Shown piece by piece: positions 34,380 through 46,200 of a DNA stretch of 64,000 nucleotides. How positions within the stretch are numbered: position 1 is the first letter of the stretch; every line of letters starts with the position of its first letter. A program made the position numbers and the translations under genes. Source of the DNA: Venturia oleaginea (Eukaryota > Ascomycota > Dothideomycetes > Venturiales > Venturiaceae); NCBI GenBank assembly GCA_013176395.1, contig JABMLP010000012.1, forward strand, positions 1,116,001-1,180,000. The letters run 5' to 3'. The notes beneath the pieces are model-generated. The model ran no database searches. It worked only from the letters and a program-made list of their open reading frames with translations, and was not told the DNA's origin.

Positions 34380-34843
34380 TGGAAATGGATAACATTAATG
34401 AACGATCGAGATATAATAAACTTATTTGGTGCTCATTTTCAGAACAGATGCTGTTGTAACTCTTCGGACTAAAAATGAGGCTGTCATATTCGATTGGGCT
34501 TGTTGAAAAGGCTCCTTCGCCTTCGATCTCCAATCGAAGAGGATGACATATGGTAGGACTAATTTGTTTACAGCGATCATCGAAATACGAATCAAGTCTG
34601 CGCACAATGATGGCTTGATTAATACATCTCACGCTCAGCTCCGCAACAATCATGCGAACAAAAGCAATCAACGCGCAACCCCAACCATCCAGAGCAAATC
34701 CAATTCAACCACCCATAATCCAAACCCATCACAGCACCTCTCCCCAATCAAACCCCCTTCCCACCATCAAAACGGCATCAGATAACTCGACAGTCGAGGA
34801 AGATCCTGCGACGATGGAAGAATATCCTGCGACGTAAAGTTAA
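34380..34843. other. Intergenic region, 464 bp
   Basis: Between two convergent stop codons (ABC transporter plus, unknown gene minus), so it holds two 3' UTRs. A short near-duplicate (GAAGATCCTGCGACG / GAATATCCTGCGACG) lies at 34798-34835. Confidence 0.5.
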
Positions 34844-35779
34844 TCAAGGACGAAAAGCTCTCACACTTCTCGGAGCAATCTTCACCAATTTCCCCTCCTG
34901 ATCATTCATCAAAAACCCCTTACTAAAATGCGCCAATTTATCCTCACTCCTCCCCGTCGCCAATAAATCCCCAAACACCTTAACCCGGCCCGGTTGCGAA
35001 GTTTTGAAAATACCCTTATCCGCCCCCAGATTCTCATGGTCTTCAAAAGGCGAAAGGTACATTTTTGTCATGTTGTCTGGATCGGTGATGTAATGAAGGA
35101 CTTCATCTTCGACTTTCAAAACGACGGCTTTATGCTCTGTATTGATGCAGTTTTCGATGATGAAGATTAGGCAGCCGAAGGGGGCGGGATGGGTGGAGAG
35201 GATTTGTGAAGCTATGCGGCAGAGAACGACGTATTCCAGAAACACGGTTTGGGAGACGGCTTCTTGGACGATTTTGTCGATGGCGTCGGTTAGGCTCCAG
35301 AGCCAGGGCGTCCATACTTGGATGGGGAAGATGGGGGGTGCTGTTGCTTTTAGTTGGATGTAGACGAGGCCTTCGCTGGGTTTGATGTCGCTCATTAGGA
35401 CGTCTTGCCATGAGATGTCGATGTCGGATGAGTGGGTTGAGGTGGGGCTTTGTTCTTTGGGTCCTGGGGGGTCAGTGGTGGTTAGTGAGGCGTCGGGCAT
35501 TTCGGTGTCGACGTTGGGGTTGTTCTTCCCGGACTCGAGTTGTGAGTCGTTTTCTGGAACTCCAGACTTGGTGGGCATGTTATCGAAGGGTAAGTTTCGG
35601 TTAAAAGTCTTGATGGCGTCGTCTTCTTTGGCGTCTCCTTTGGCGTTCCCATCTTCATCAGAGCCACCTTGGGATAGCCCAAGTTGTTGATCGTCGGTAG
35701 GTTCCTCTGCCTCGGGCACCTCAGTCATGGGCTTGTTCGCACGCTCTGCCTCCTCTGATGGTGAAAGGGTGTCGGACAT
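34844..35779 (-). CDS. Acidic protein of unknown function
   Basis: Single exon, 311 residues from the ATG at 35779 (MSDTLSPSEEAERANK). The frame extends upstream to 36001, but the extra 74 residues are hydrophobic or basic and look like UTR. Residues 1-130 are acidic and low complexity, with PEAEEPTDDQQ-type sequence. Residues 135-311 look folded, with hydrophobic segments (IFPIQVWTPWLWSL, EYVVLCRIASQIL, FGCLIFIIENCIN). I recognise no family. Confidence 0.7.
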   Translation of the reverse strand: MSDTLSPSEEAERANKPMTEVPEAEEPTDDQQLGLSQGGSDEDGNAKGDAKEDDAIKTFNRNLPFDNMPTKSGVPENDSQLESGKNNPNVDTEMPDASLTTTDPPGPKEQSPTSTHSSDIDISWQDVLMSDIKPSEGLVYIQLKATAPPIFPIQVWTPWLWSLTDAIDKIVQEAVSQTVFLEYVVLCRIASQILSTHPAPFGCLIFIIENCINTEHKAVVLKVEDEVLHYITDPDNMTKMYLSPFEDHENLGADKGIFKTSQPGRVKVFGDLLATGRSEDKLAHFSKGFLMNDQEGKLVKIAPRSVRAFRP

Positions 35780-36270
35780 CTCTCTAGATTCGCCACGGGT
35801 AACTATATTATCGATTTTTGATTCATGATATGTTGTTGAAAGTGGAACTTTCCAAAGCCTGCTCCAGAAAAGTGCATTGCGCATCTTGTATGTTGAGCTG
35901 GTGTTGAGAAGGAAGTATGAGTGTTGAAGAGGTAAGTAGCGATGGGTGTAAACACTTGACTTTAATAATGTATCGTGAATTGAGGCAGGCGTGTTCGGCA
36001 CCTTGCATTAACTTTTCATATTAGTACCCTCGAAGAAATTCAAACTGGTTTCGGGAGGGTGCATACGAATTATCACAGAAGATGCAATTCATCGTTCTCG
36101 ACGTTGAGACTCTAGGGGTTTGGACGTTAAAAGGACTCATAGTAAACCAATTTTCAAACCATGTGCGGATCCCGCAGTCTGCGCTAGATGGCTGAGCGCA
36201 GCTTTGAGGTTTGTTCTCGTAAGATGTTCTTGATCACCTCTGAAATTGCCATTTTTCCGTGTCCGCATCT
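35780..36270. other. Intergenic region, 491 bp
   Basis: 5' region of the acidic protein gene and 3' flank of the TIM-barrel gene, both on the minus strand. Nothing else seen. Confidence 0.5.
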
Positions 36271-37231
36271 TCAACGGCTAAGTTTCAACTCGGCAAACTC
36301 CTTTACGACACCACTGATTGCCTTCTCAGTAGGTAAACGTTCCACACTACTCGCCCCAAAGAACCCGTGTACGCCTTTACATCTTTCCAGTATAAACTTA
36401 GAATCAGCCGGCTCAGCAATTGGGCCTCCGTGACACAGCACCAAGATCTCTCTGTTCACTTCCACGGCAGCATCTCGAATTTCTTGTACCGCACCAACAC
36501 ACTCCTCAAGCGTCCTCCCAGTCTTTGCTCCAATTGTGCCACTCGTGGTCAATCCCATATGCGCAACGATAACATCAGCGCCTGCTTCAGCCATCTGTCT
36601 GCTTTCTTCAGCGTTAAAGGCGTAAGACGTGGTTAGCATATCCAGTTTACGGGCTTCAGCAATCATTTCCACCTCCAAAGCGTAAGACATGCCCGTTTCC
36701 TCTAAGTTCGTACGGAATTGACCGTCTATCAAGCCCACTGTTGGGAAGTTCTGGATACCGGCGAATCCTTGCGCTTTCAGTTCCGCAAGAAATTTGGGGA
36801 TCATTCTGAAAGGATCTGACGCGCACACTCCGGCAAGGACAGCTATCTCATTGACTACGGGAAGGACTTCTTTGCCCTGTTCGTTATCAGCGGGGATTTA
36901 ATACAGAGAATGGACGAGGTGAGCTTACCATATCAATGACAACGTCGTTTGCATTTCCATATGGCATCAATCCGGCAAGAGACCCTCGGCCTGCCATTCG
37001 GAAACGCCCGCTGTTATATATGATAATAAGATCTCCGCCGCCTGCTTCGAAGGATTTCGCGGTCAAGCCGATGCCTGGGTGAATTAGCGTATATCTGGTA
37101 AATGCAAGAAGACTTTTGATGTTACATGAAAAGGTTTATTTACCAGCACCGCCTCCGATGATCGGCCTCCCGTCAGCAACCTTTTGCTTCAGCCTTGCCA
37201 ATATCTCTCGTCTGTCGGTTGGTGGCGCCAT
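36271..37231 (-). CDS. TIM-barrel protein (PF09370 type; C-terminal half of Tm-1-like proteins)
   Basis: Three exons: 37231-37144, 37074-36929, 36876-36271; 279 residues. Introns are 69 and 52 bp. Family hallmarks: [94 protein letters not shown] and GGPIAEP. The fold is a PEP-mutase-like barrel; the biochemical activity is not established to my knowledge. It starts 215 bp from the divergent UPF0261 gene. In plant Tm-1 proteins the same two domains are fused, so a joint function is likely. Confidence 0.92.
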
Positions 37232-37446
37232 ATCGAAGATCCGGGTTTTCGCGAGTTTCTGAATTATTGTGAGCATCGACAAGGATCATGAGGTTTTGTG
37301 AAGCTGATGGTCGCTTCCTGTCAATTCAGTGACGTGAGAGTTCCACCAAAATAGTGGGGTAAGTGCAGGTCATGTATCAAGCTCTCCTAGTTCTCAATCA
37401 TTTCATGAAACTCAAGTCTTTTTTGTTGTTATCACGGTGACTGAAC
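37232..37446. promoter_or_regulatory. Bidirectional promoter of the Tm-1-like gene pair
   Basis: A 215-bp gap separates two divergent start codons (37231 minus, 37447 plus). The pair therefore must share this sequence for initiation. I see no named motif. Confidence 0.5.
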
Positions 37447-38799
37447 ATGGAGCCTCCTCAGATTCGAACGCAGTGCTTTGCTCGCGAAAGTCAATCAACA
37501 CAGCAAGATTCAAAGCCACCTAGCGATTGGGTCACGATAGCTTTGATCGGGACGTTGGACACCAAACTCGACGAGTTGCTCTATTTGCGCTCGCAATTAA
37601 AGTCCTTGCCACGTACAGAAGTTATTCTCATTGACGTAGGACGGGATCCAACAGCACACGCAGCAATATCGATATCACATCTTGATTTGTTCTTTCGCTA
37701 TGGCACAGCAAATACGCCAAAGTCGACTTCAGATCTTCCGAGGAATGAAGTGCTAGATATCATGTCCATGCTTGCGACAGCTTGTGTTCGAGATCTCTAC
37801 CAGCAGAAAAAGATTCATGGCATCGTTTCTGCGGCCGGCTCTGGAGGTACATCTCTCGCAGCCACGGTGATGAGAGATGCCCTCCCCATTGGCTTCCCAA
37901 AAATCATCCTCTCCACTGTTGCGTCCGGAGACACAGGTCCAATTGTTGGAGAATCAGACATCACGCTCATGTATTCTGTAGTCGATATCTCAGGCTTGAA
38001 TTCTTTGCTGAAAACAGTGCTGAGCAACACTGCAGGTTCGGTCGTTGGTATGGCTAGGACTCAGCTTTGGCGCTCCTTGCGAGAGTCGACTGAACAGCCG
38101 AAGAAGAAAATCCGGATCGGGATCACCATGTTCGGCGTGACAACGCCCTGCGTGGATGCAGTTCGTCACTACATATCTAAGAAACTGCTAGAGAGCGAAG
38201 TATACATTTTCCATGCTACAGGCCATGGCGGTTTAGCCATGGAACGTCTTGTCAATGAAGGAAAGCTAGATGCTGTTCTCGACATTACGACAACGGAGAT
38301 ATGCGATTTCCTGCTCGGCGGTAATATGTCTGCTGGTCCAAAACGGCTCGAAGCGGCGTTACAAACAGGAATTCCAAACATCATCAGCCTAGGGGCAATA
38401 GACATGGTCAACTTTGGTCCCAAGGATACATCTGTGCCAGATAAGTACAAAGATCGGGATCTACTGGTCCACAATGCCAATGTCACATTAATGAGGACGT
38501 CCGAAGCAGAGTGTCGAGAAGTGGGAAACTTCATCGCGGTGAAACTCAACCAATTCGCAGTGAACGCTGGTATGGTTCAAGTGTGGATACCGAAGGGAGG
38601 AGTGAGTTTGATCGATGCGCCTGGTGGACCGTTTGAGGACAGCAAAGCAAACGAGGCTTTATTTGACACCGTGAAGAATGGCTTGAGGGATACCGGGATC
38701 AAGATGGTGGAGAGGGAGGAAAATGTTAACGACAGGAGTTTTGCTGTTGCGATTGCGGACGAGATGCTACAGCTCCTGGTTCCGAACAGCACCCCTTGA
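37447..38799 (+). CDS. UPF0261 / Tm-1-like ATP-binding protein
   Basis: Intronless, 450 residues, close to the usual family length. The N-terminal domain opens with VTIALIGTLDTKLDELLYLRSQL, the family signature, followed by VILIDVGRD. The second part has GIVSAAGSGGTSLAATVMRDALPIGFPKIILSTVASGDT, HATGHGGLAMERLV, DITTTEICDFLLGG and PKGGVSLIDAPGGPF. In tomato Tm-1 the N-terminal region binds ATP and inhibits a tobamovirus replication protein. The normal cellular role is unknown. Divergent from, and probably co-expressed with, the TIM-barrel gene. Confidence 0.93.
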   Translation: MEPPQIRTQCFARESQSTQQDSKPPSDWVTIALIGTLDTKLDELLYLRSQLKSLPRTEVILIDVGRDPTAHAAISISHLDLFFRYGTANTPKSTSDLPRNEVLDIMSMLATACVRDLYQQKKIHGIVSAAGSGGTSLAATVMRDALPIGFPKIILSTVASGDTGPIVGESDITLMYSVVDISGLNSLLKTVLSNTAGSVVGMARTQLWRSLRESTEQPKKKIRIGITMFGVTTPCVDAVRHYISKKLLESEVYIFHATGHGGLAMERLVNEGKLDAVLDITTTEICDFLLGGNMSAGPKRLEAALQTGIPNIISLGAIDMVNFGPKDTSVPDKYKDRDLLVHNANVTLMRTSEAECREVGNFIAVKLNQFAVNAGMVQVWIPKGGVSLIDAPGGPFEDSKANEALFDTVKNGLRDTGIKMVEREENVNDRSFAVAIADEMLQLLVPNSTP

Positions 38800-39583
38800 C
38801 CCGAGATCGACTTTGCAATCTGAGCTTTTCCTCTCGAGTATCTCAGAAGTCTAATATCGGCCTTTAAGTTGAGTCTGCTTTGTTCACCGAGAACAAGAGA
38901 AACGGCCGGCCAATTCCTTGGAAATAGGGGTGCCCCGAAATTCTGAAATGCGCCAAGTGACTGTGGAGCTTGAACGTCGAGAGATGTACGGGGATTATCG
39001 CCGAGACTTCGGTGTCGACTTGACAGTCTATGTATCATCTCGAAACCTGACGACATTCAATCACAGAACATCAAGTTCAACCTGTCTCCTCAGAAAACTC
39101 TACTATAGAGCTCGGTCAAATTTTGCGGGGTAGTCAGGAGCGTGGCGAGGCAGAGGAACGACAACACTGACACTGCTTCCTAATGTAGATTCAGTATCCC
39201 TGTTGCGACCCTCTTCACCCCATGAATCTTGCGGAGGTGCATCACGAGTATCTAAGATATATTCTTTGGGCAAGCCGCAAGCGGTACAAGACGGTGTACT
39301 TCGGCTAGTCGGCTGGAATTGAGTTTCGCCTTGATTCGGCTGCATGGAATTTGCCAGGCATACATTGGCACATCGTCATTGTATATCGAACTTGTGTTTG
39401 GACGACATGAGGATCAGCTGTCCACATCCGAGCGGCTCAGTTCGCGGGAACTTGGTTTGGCTGTATATATTAATTGATCATCCGTCCTTAAGGGGGCCAG
39501 CGTAATGTTTTGACCTTTTTCAACTATTTCGCAGTAGTCATCTCTTCATACCAAATTTGTTCAAATTATTACAGGATATCACG
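38800..39583. other. Intergenic region, 784 bp
   Basis: Between the UPF0261 and ABM genes. It contains one small possible ORF (39103-39345, minus, listed separately) and a TATA-like TGTATATATTAATTG at 39459-39474, upstream of the ABM start. Confidence 0.5.
39103..39345 (-). CDS. Possible small protein, 80 residues
   Basis: MQPNQGETQFQPTSRS... with a single CTACGLP motif; polar, Pro/Ser-rich, no transmembrane segment. No family recognised. Composition is protein-like, but length and isolation make this doubtful. Confidence 0.28.
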   Translation of the reverse strand: MQPNQGETQFQPTSRSTPSCTACGLPKEYILDTRDAPPQDSWGEEGRNRDTESTLGSSVSVVVPLPRHAPDYPAKFDRAL

Positions 39584-40018
39584 ATGGCCGATCCCAACAG
39601 CTTCGTTTACGTAGTCGCTCAGATCAAGCCTGCCGAGGACAAGGCTGAAGAGGTACACGGAGTAATGACCGAATCCATTCCATCTCGTTAATTGTGACTA
39701 GATGTTGGAAGCCTTAGCCGTGCTCGTGAAAGCTGTCGAGGAGAACGAGCCAGGATGCTTGTCGTACCAGTACTTCTTCAGCAGGGAGGACTATGAAATT
39801 GAGGTTCTTGAGATGTAAGACTGACGTGCGGCTAGGGAGAGAGAGAGCCCGTTGACGTTCTTGCTAACGCATTGGATAGCTACAAAGACGCTGCTGCCGT
39901 CCAAGCACACAAAGAGTCCCCTCACGTTGTAAAAATCATGACGGACATGGGTAGCAAGTTTGCGGCTCCTCCAAAGCTCCAGATTGTTGAACGAAAGGGA
40001 GGTTTCCGTAGAGTTTAG
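39584..40018 (+). CDS. ABM-domain (antibiotic biosynthesis monooxygenase-like) protein
   Basis: Three exons: 39584-39652, 39702-39814, 39880-40018; 106 residues. Introns are 49 and 65 bp. The dimeric alpha/beta-barrel ABM pattern is visible: FVYVVAQIKPAEDKAEEML, then EENEPGCLSYQYFFSRED, IEVLEIYKDAAAVQAHKES. Such small proteins act as cofactor-free monooxygenases or as unknown dimeric enzymes. The substrate cannot be told from sequence. A TATA-like element lies about 110 bp upstream. Confidence 0.85.
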
Positions 40019-40359
40019 AAACTCAGTTGAGTGTGCACCTGTCAGGTGACGCCCAGCTGGTGATTGAGAAATGAATGATATCGAGTTTGATTCGACGCGA
40101 CCTCACCGTCCATACCAGCGTAGATGCTCGTGGCGTCCATGGCCGTGAGATGTAAAGCGTGACATGTTTAGCTCCGTGATGTTGTGCAGATAGAGAGACA
40201 TATAGCCAATGCATTCACCTACCTGGTGTTGGTTGTTGTTGAAGTACTGAGAGTGACGCGTTTTTGTTAGCGTGTAACCTCGGCGCCAGCTGGAGTACTT
40301 TAGTGGACACTAACGTGATGCAGTACAATTCCACAACGACCAACGGCACTCCAACTTCG
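40019..40359. other. Intergenic region, 341 bp
   Basis: Spacer between the ABM gene and the adaptin-accessory-like gene, both plus. Nothing further seen. Confidence 0.45.
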
Positions 40360-42083
40360 ATGTCTCAAGATCTTTTGGCTGCTTTCGGTTCCTTTGGCGA
40401 TGATGCTCCAAAAGCCGCATCGAAACCAGTGGTAGCTTCTTCTTCTTCATTCTTTAACGACCTGAACATACAACCGTCAACAAGTCAGTGGAGCGCCACA
40501 GCTACTCCTAAATTGACTCTCAAACCCACAGCTTTTCGAGATGATCCGGAAGCTCAGCAGAACGATGATGACTGGGGAGACTTCGAAGGCGTGACCAAAC
40601 AGCCCGCTTCCAAAAACGTGCCGATTGCAGCACAATTTAGTCAATGGATCGACGATGATGAACCTCAACAGAGCTCTAAGACCTCGTTCGCACAGCCCAA
40701 TTTCTCTACCTTCACGAAGCCATCAAACTTAGGTCCATCCAACACCACAAAGTCAGTGGTACAATCACCATTTCAAGAGAAGTCGAAGCCTACTCCAGCA
40801 CGAGATCCACACGTTTTGTTCGATGCCGATGAAGACGAGCCTGACGAAGATGATTTTGGCGACTTCGAGGAGCCTATGGAGGATCCGGGGTCTTCTTCAA
40901 ATGAACCAGATCTGCTTGGAATGGACTTCGGCCAGTCTGCACCTGTTCAGACGAATTACATTCCGCCAGCAGCATCAAAGCAGCAAATGTCATCACTCTT
41001 GGATTTAGATTCATTATCATTTGATATACCCACATCGCCGAAGGCACCTGCTAAGCCAGTAGGACCTCACTACGAACTATCATCCCTTGGACCAGTAACA
41101 TCACAGCTGCAATCGGCACCAAAAAAGACGGAAGGTCCAGTTACCATAAAGAGGTCGACAGATATTCCTCGAAGACCGGCTTCGATACAGCCGCCCAAGC
41201 CGGAGTCAATAGTGAACCCACAAATTGAAGAGCCTTGGGACGATTTTGCTGCTTGGGGTGATGATAAACCTGCGGCAACACAGAGAGCAACAATTACCAA
41301 CTCGACTATTCCTCCACCACTTCTTTCACCCCCGTTAGATTCTGGCTCCAATGAGTTACCCCCTACAAACATCCCTCCTCCGGCATCAATTTTGTCGCTG
41401 TTTCCACCTTTATTCACGTCCGCGGACTCTAATTTCTTTCGCCCAACATCCTCCGAGCCTCAGAATATCAAAAGTAGGATCTTTTCAGATCCCGCTACCA
41501 TTAGTTACCTCAAGGGACTCCTCACCCTAGCGACTGTGTGTGCACGTGTCATCGCTGGCCGTAAGAACCGATGGAAACGAGATAGGATCTTAGCTCAATC
41601 TATGAGGATTGGACCTGCAGCTGCTGGGGGCAATTCCGGACTCAAGCTTACCAGCGTTGATAAAGGCGAAGCTGCCAAAGAAGATCGTGAGGCTGCAGAT
41701 GTCCTACGTGCCTGGCAATCTCTGGTGGGACGGCTGAAAGCAGCCATTGTGGAGGTCAAGAAAGTGACGGATGAAGACTTGGACATCGTGCCGGACTTAC
41801 GCGATGTTATGCCCATACGCGTAGCGAAGCAGGTTGAAGGCGGTGTTCCAGGCAAGGCATGTGCTCTCTGCGGATTGAAGAGGGAGGAAAGGGTGGGGAA
41901 AGTGGATCTTGATGTCACGGACAGTTTTGGCGAGTGGTGGATAGAGAGGATGAATATGCATAGGGGTAAGATGCAGCTCCTCTCTTTTCCTCATCTTTGT
42001 TGCTGTTGCTGACATGTGCTGACTCGATTATAGCGTGCAGGAACTTTTGGGAAGAGCAGAAGGAGATGTTGAGGCAAAGATAA
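40360..42083 (+). CDS. Adaptin-accessory-like protein with WGDFE motifs and C-terminal zinc-binding motif
   Basis: Two exons, 40360-41965 and 42034-42083; 551 residues from MSQDLLAAFGSFG. An in-frame ATG at 40318 would add 14 residues. The protein is largely disordered and repeats acidic-aromatic peptides: DDDWGDFEGV, EDDFGDFEEP, EPWDDFAAW. These are of the kind bound by clathrin-adaptor gamma-ear domains. A folded C-terminal part (about 370-551) contains YLKGLLTLATVCARVIAGRKNRWKRD. The last ~90 residues hold CALCGLKREERV...WWIERMNMHRACRNFW, a likely zinc-binding Cx2C...HxxC set completed only by the second exon. Role in AP-1/clathrin traffic is inference. Confidence 0.78.
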
Positions 42084-43263
42084 CAGGGGTCTTACTGAAA
42101 TAGGAACAATTGCTCTTTTTGAAGGTCGTCTTTGGGGAGTGTACTCGAGCATTAGTAAGGAGCATTAGATAGAGTTGACCTCGATGCCTCGAAGGTAGAA
42201 GCGTAACATTGGAGTCCCATCACGGGCCGACATGAGCTGCATCAATCGAGTTTGATCAATACCTCAGGTTTTATCAAAGCTGGCAATTTCGGTTAATTGT
42301 TTGCAAGGCTATCATGTTGCCGACTGGAGATGGTGGACCGACGGCACGGTTATAGCGACAGTGACCTCTACATGTTCGGCCTAGATGGGAAGTATTCCCA
42401 GGGGCCTCGCTCCGTACCGTACCACTGGCACACCTGCACTGTGCATGAAGGCTGAATAATGTAGAGCCCGTGATGTAGAATTCCGACCCCGTGATAATTC
42501 CTGAAGCGAAAATACTGGTAGGCCTGTCCCATGGCGTTAGGCGCATTTGTCACATGAACAGGGGCTGATGGTTAGAATGAGGCGACTGCAAGAGGCTCGT
42601 GATACGGCGGTCAGAAGGAATAATGAGGAGCATGAACCATCCACCTTCTTGGTCCGGAGAGCATACCGCTGAATCATGAGGAGAAGCATTGGCACTGCCA
42701 GTGCCGCCAGCCCGCCAGCCCACCAGCCTGCCATGGAGGGGCATCTTTTTGACGGCAAAGGCCTCCAAGCAAATGCTCGCAGCTCGCAGTCGCAGCTCGC
42801 AGTCCCAGTCGCAGTCGCAGCTCACTGACAGTCTTTCCCCAGCTCGCACAAGTTCCACAATCGGTCCGTTGGAACTTGGCTATCGTGCGTTGTCTGGACG
42901 CGTCCAATCCTCCATTATTGCCCTCTAACCGCGACCGTGCATAGGGAGCAAGCTGTCATCTCAATTCAACCTTCCACCGACGGAGCATTTGTTGTTGTCG
43001 TCGCCGCCTCAGTCAAAGCTCCTCGATCAGACCCTCTTATTATTTTGAGAGCTGCAAGGGTTTCGTGTGGGGATTATCGCTGTCCTCTCTACATAGCCGT
43101 CATTGTAATAGACACAGTTCGTCCCATTGTCCACAACCGACGAAGCCCGTTTTCGCTGCTGTCTCCCCGCCGTAACCACAACCTCGCTCTAGCAGTAGCA
43201 CCGTCTCATCACACTCGTGAGAGCTCCGCATACACTCAGCTGGCTGGTCAGTGTTAGCTCTAG
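42084..43263. other. Intergenic region, 1,180 bp, upstream of the PAS kinase
   Basis: No credible gene; short open frames overlap on all six frames. It includes a GCAGCTC/GCAGTC tandem tract at about 42777-42823 and probably the kinase promoter and 5' UTR. Confidence 0.5.
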
Positions 43264-46200
43264 ATGGTTATGAGCGAGCCATACGACAATGGTGAGTTCG
43301 GCGCAGTCTTCTATTGTCGAGTACGAATCATGGACATTCACTGCTTGGCTACGACCCTCGACGTGTCCGGAGGTTGAGAAGATGAGGACGACAAAACTGT
43401 ATGGTGTCTGTTATATCCCAATTGCGACGAGTCCTTCCGTCCCTGAAGCCTCCTTCCTCTCCTTTGACGACCTTCGTACCTTCCAGGATCGTACTGAGAC
43501 TGACTGAGACAACACCTAGGCGCCAATCAACTCGACCATTCCATATCCCAACCCGATCCCGATCCCTCATATGCCTCTGCTCGCCATGACATCCACATTG
43601 CAAAGAACTATTCCACTAGCAATCTTCTATCACACGCCGCGCGCCCCGCCCTAGAGCCCCATGTAAAACGCAAGAACCGACACTCGCTCGACGCGAATAC
43701 GGCCATGGACTTTGAGAAGATGTCAAAGTGGGTCTTAACTTTTATCTCGCTCGGCTGTGTGACGATACCGGAATGCGTGACCCTTTGTGACTCGATTGGA
43801 ACATGGCTTGAGCATGAGCTAACTCGCCTCTCTCGTACAGGTCTCCTATAATACCAGAACACTCAGGAGAACATGGGCTTGGACTTTCTGGTCTACGGAG
43901 GATTCGTCAGACACCAGCTCAGATCAATCGTGGACCGTCGCCTAGTTCAGGCTACCAAACTGCTCCTGCTTCTCGTTCTGGCTCAATACACTTGACCGTA
44001 CCTCTACCTCCCTCTACCGCCTCCGCTATACCCTCGGGCCCTTCCTCTCCAGTTCTAAACTCCATAGAAGATCTGAATCGCTTCCCGTCCGAGTCGCTGC
44101 ATTCATTCTCCTTCGCACACCAATCGGAAGATTCAATCGACAGGCGGCAAAACGTTCTTAAACGTTCGATAGACTTCATGCGGGACAAGCTCGGGTGGGC
44201 TGCGAGCAACCCAGGTTTGGTGGCTGCACAAGCGAGACTGAGTGGAGATAAAGAGGTTCAGAGCATGATGGAGTTGTTGAGTAGAGCACATGTCATTGGC
44301 GATGAACATGCACATGGGCTTGGATTTGGGGGGCCGGTTACCGGTCCAGCAGATCTTTCGGGAGAGAATGTGTTTGACAAGAGCTTCCATTTTCCACGAG
44401 CAGAGAGTCCTACCAGCCTCATTGAGAGCTCCGAATCGCTATCGAGTGCAAGTAGATCCGACGGTCTGGGAATTGAAGTTGGGTCGCCAAAGAGACCTGG
44501 CCTGCTGAGCGATGAGGCGTCGATAACCCTCGAAACTCTGAACAAAGTCACAACTGATGCCTCCATCGATCGCGTGGTTCCAAGTCGGCCGAGGACAGCC
44601 TTGAAGCGCACTATGACAAACACCGATGACTTGACTCTCTCCAACAAACTTGCAGATACCCTCGCCGAGCCTTACCAAGTGCACGATGCACAAGCAGACA
44701 GCATGCTTACTCCTAGAACTCTCCCTTCTATTTCTGCTCCACAGCCCATCGTTCCAGCAGCAGCAGTGTCACATATGGCGCCAACCAATCATAGCGGGGC
44801 TCCACATGGCCATGGTAATAGGTGGGCACCAGCTGCACAGGCCATCTTTACAACAGAAGCCAGCACACCATGGACCATTACCTCAGCCAACGACTTAGCA
44901 TGTCTTGTTTTTGGGGTCACACAGAGTGAAGTGAGGAGATTAGGTATACTAGAGGTCGTGCAGCCTGAGAGAAGGAAATGGCTAGAAGAGAAGCTCAAAG
45001 ATCCAGATGGCGGATCTGCGAAAGGCAAGAACATTTACAGTCATAACCAACGAACAACTCCCAGCTCAACGACAACACTGAATGTGGGTAGTGGTATCAC
45101 GGCCAGGTTGCTGAGTAAGCCACCATCGAGGCAATCTGCGGCGGCCAAACGAAGATCGCAGACTGATGATGGAAGTGGCTCTGGTTATACTCAAAGCAGC
45201 AAAGTCAAAGGAGGTCTCAATCATGCGGCTCATAAATCTCGAGGTGTTCTGCTATGTGGAGATGTGGTGCCTATCCAAAAGCGCAACGGAGCTTCAGGCT
45301 CTGCTAGTTTGTGGGTGAAAGAGAAAAGGAGTGGTCTCATCTGGGTTCTCGAGGAAATTGCTGAGGATGTGGCTTTCATCAGCGTGGACGAAATTGGTTG
45401 TGTGACCAAAGCAACGGGTACAATTGAGGCGATCTGGGGCACAGATCGAATATCGAAAGGGATGGACATCAAGAGGCTCATACCAGACATTCCAAAGCAA
45501 ACTGGTACGTACACAGGTGCTTTGAATTACGAAGCCATTGGGGCGACCAAGACATACACGGCTAGGACCTCTCAGAGGATAAATATCCCAGTCACCATTT
45601 CACAGCAACTGATGGAAGAAACTACATTTCGCGTTTCAAGCTTCCCACACATTGCTGGTATCATGGTTGTGAGCAGCCAAACACTCAAAATCTCGAGTTC
45701 GAATTCTGTATTTTCGGCTGCACTCTTTGGACAAGATCATCCCGATGGTATCCACATCAACAAAATCATACCGGGCTTCGACAGAATGCTCAATCTGATG
45801 ACTGATGAAGACAAAATTCGACTTGTCGATGGCATCGTGATTCCTGAGCATAGCTTCCGGAGAGCTCGAGCGATTCTTGCCATGCGGGAAGGCAAGACAG
45901 ATGCAGCTTCAGTTTTTCTGAGACCGACTGGACTGTCAGCTCAGCATCGCGATGGTGCAGAGATCACAGTAGACGTTCAGATGAGAGTGGTGAAGAGCGA
46001 AAAGTCTACTGTTGAAGAAGATGTCATTGAGGAGGTTCCAGATGAACATGATGGAAACGTCAATTCGAGGATCACGCATCCAAACACGGAAGTTGTGTAT
46101 GCACTCTGGATCACCTATTCAAGACAACTTCATGCAGCAAATTACGGGGTCGGTACAATCTCACCCCTCATCTCACGACCAGGAACTCCTCCACATCAAC

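Noticed and set aside
37459..37470. A tRNA B-box-like GTTCGAATC (minus strand)
   Set aside because: Lies within the UPF0261 coding region, with no A box or cloverleaf; chance match. I found no tRNA gene in the window.
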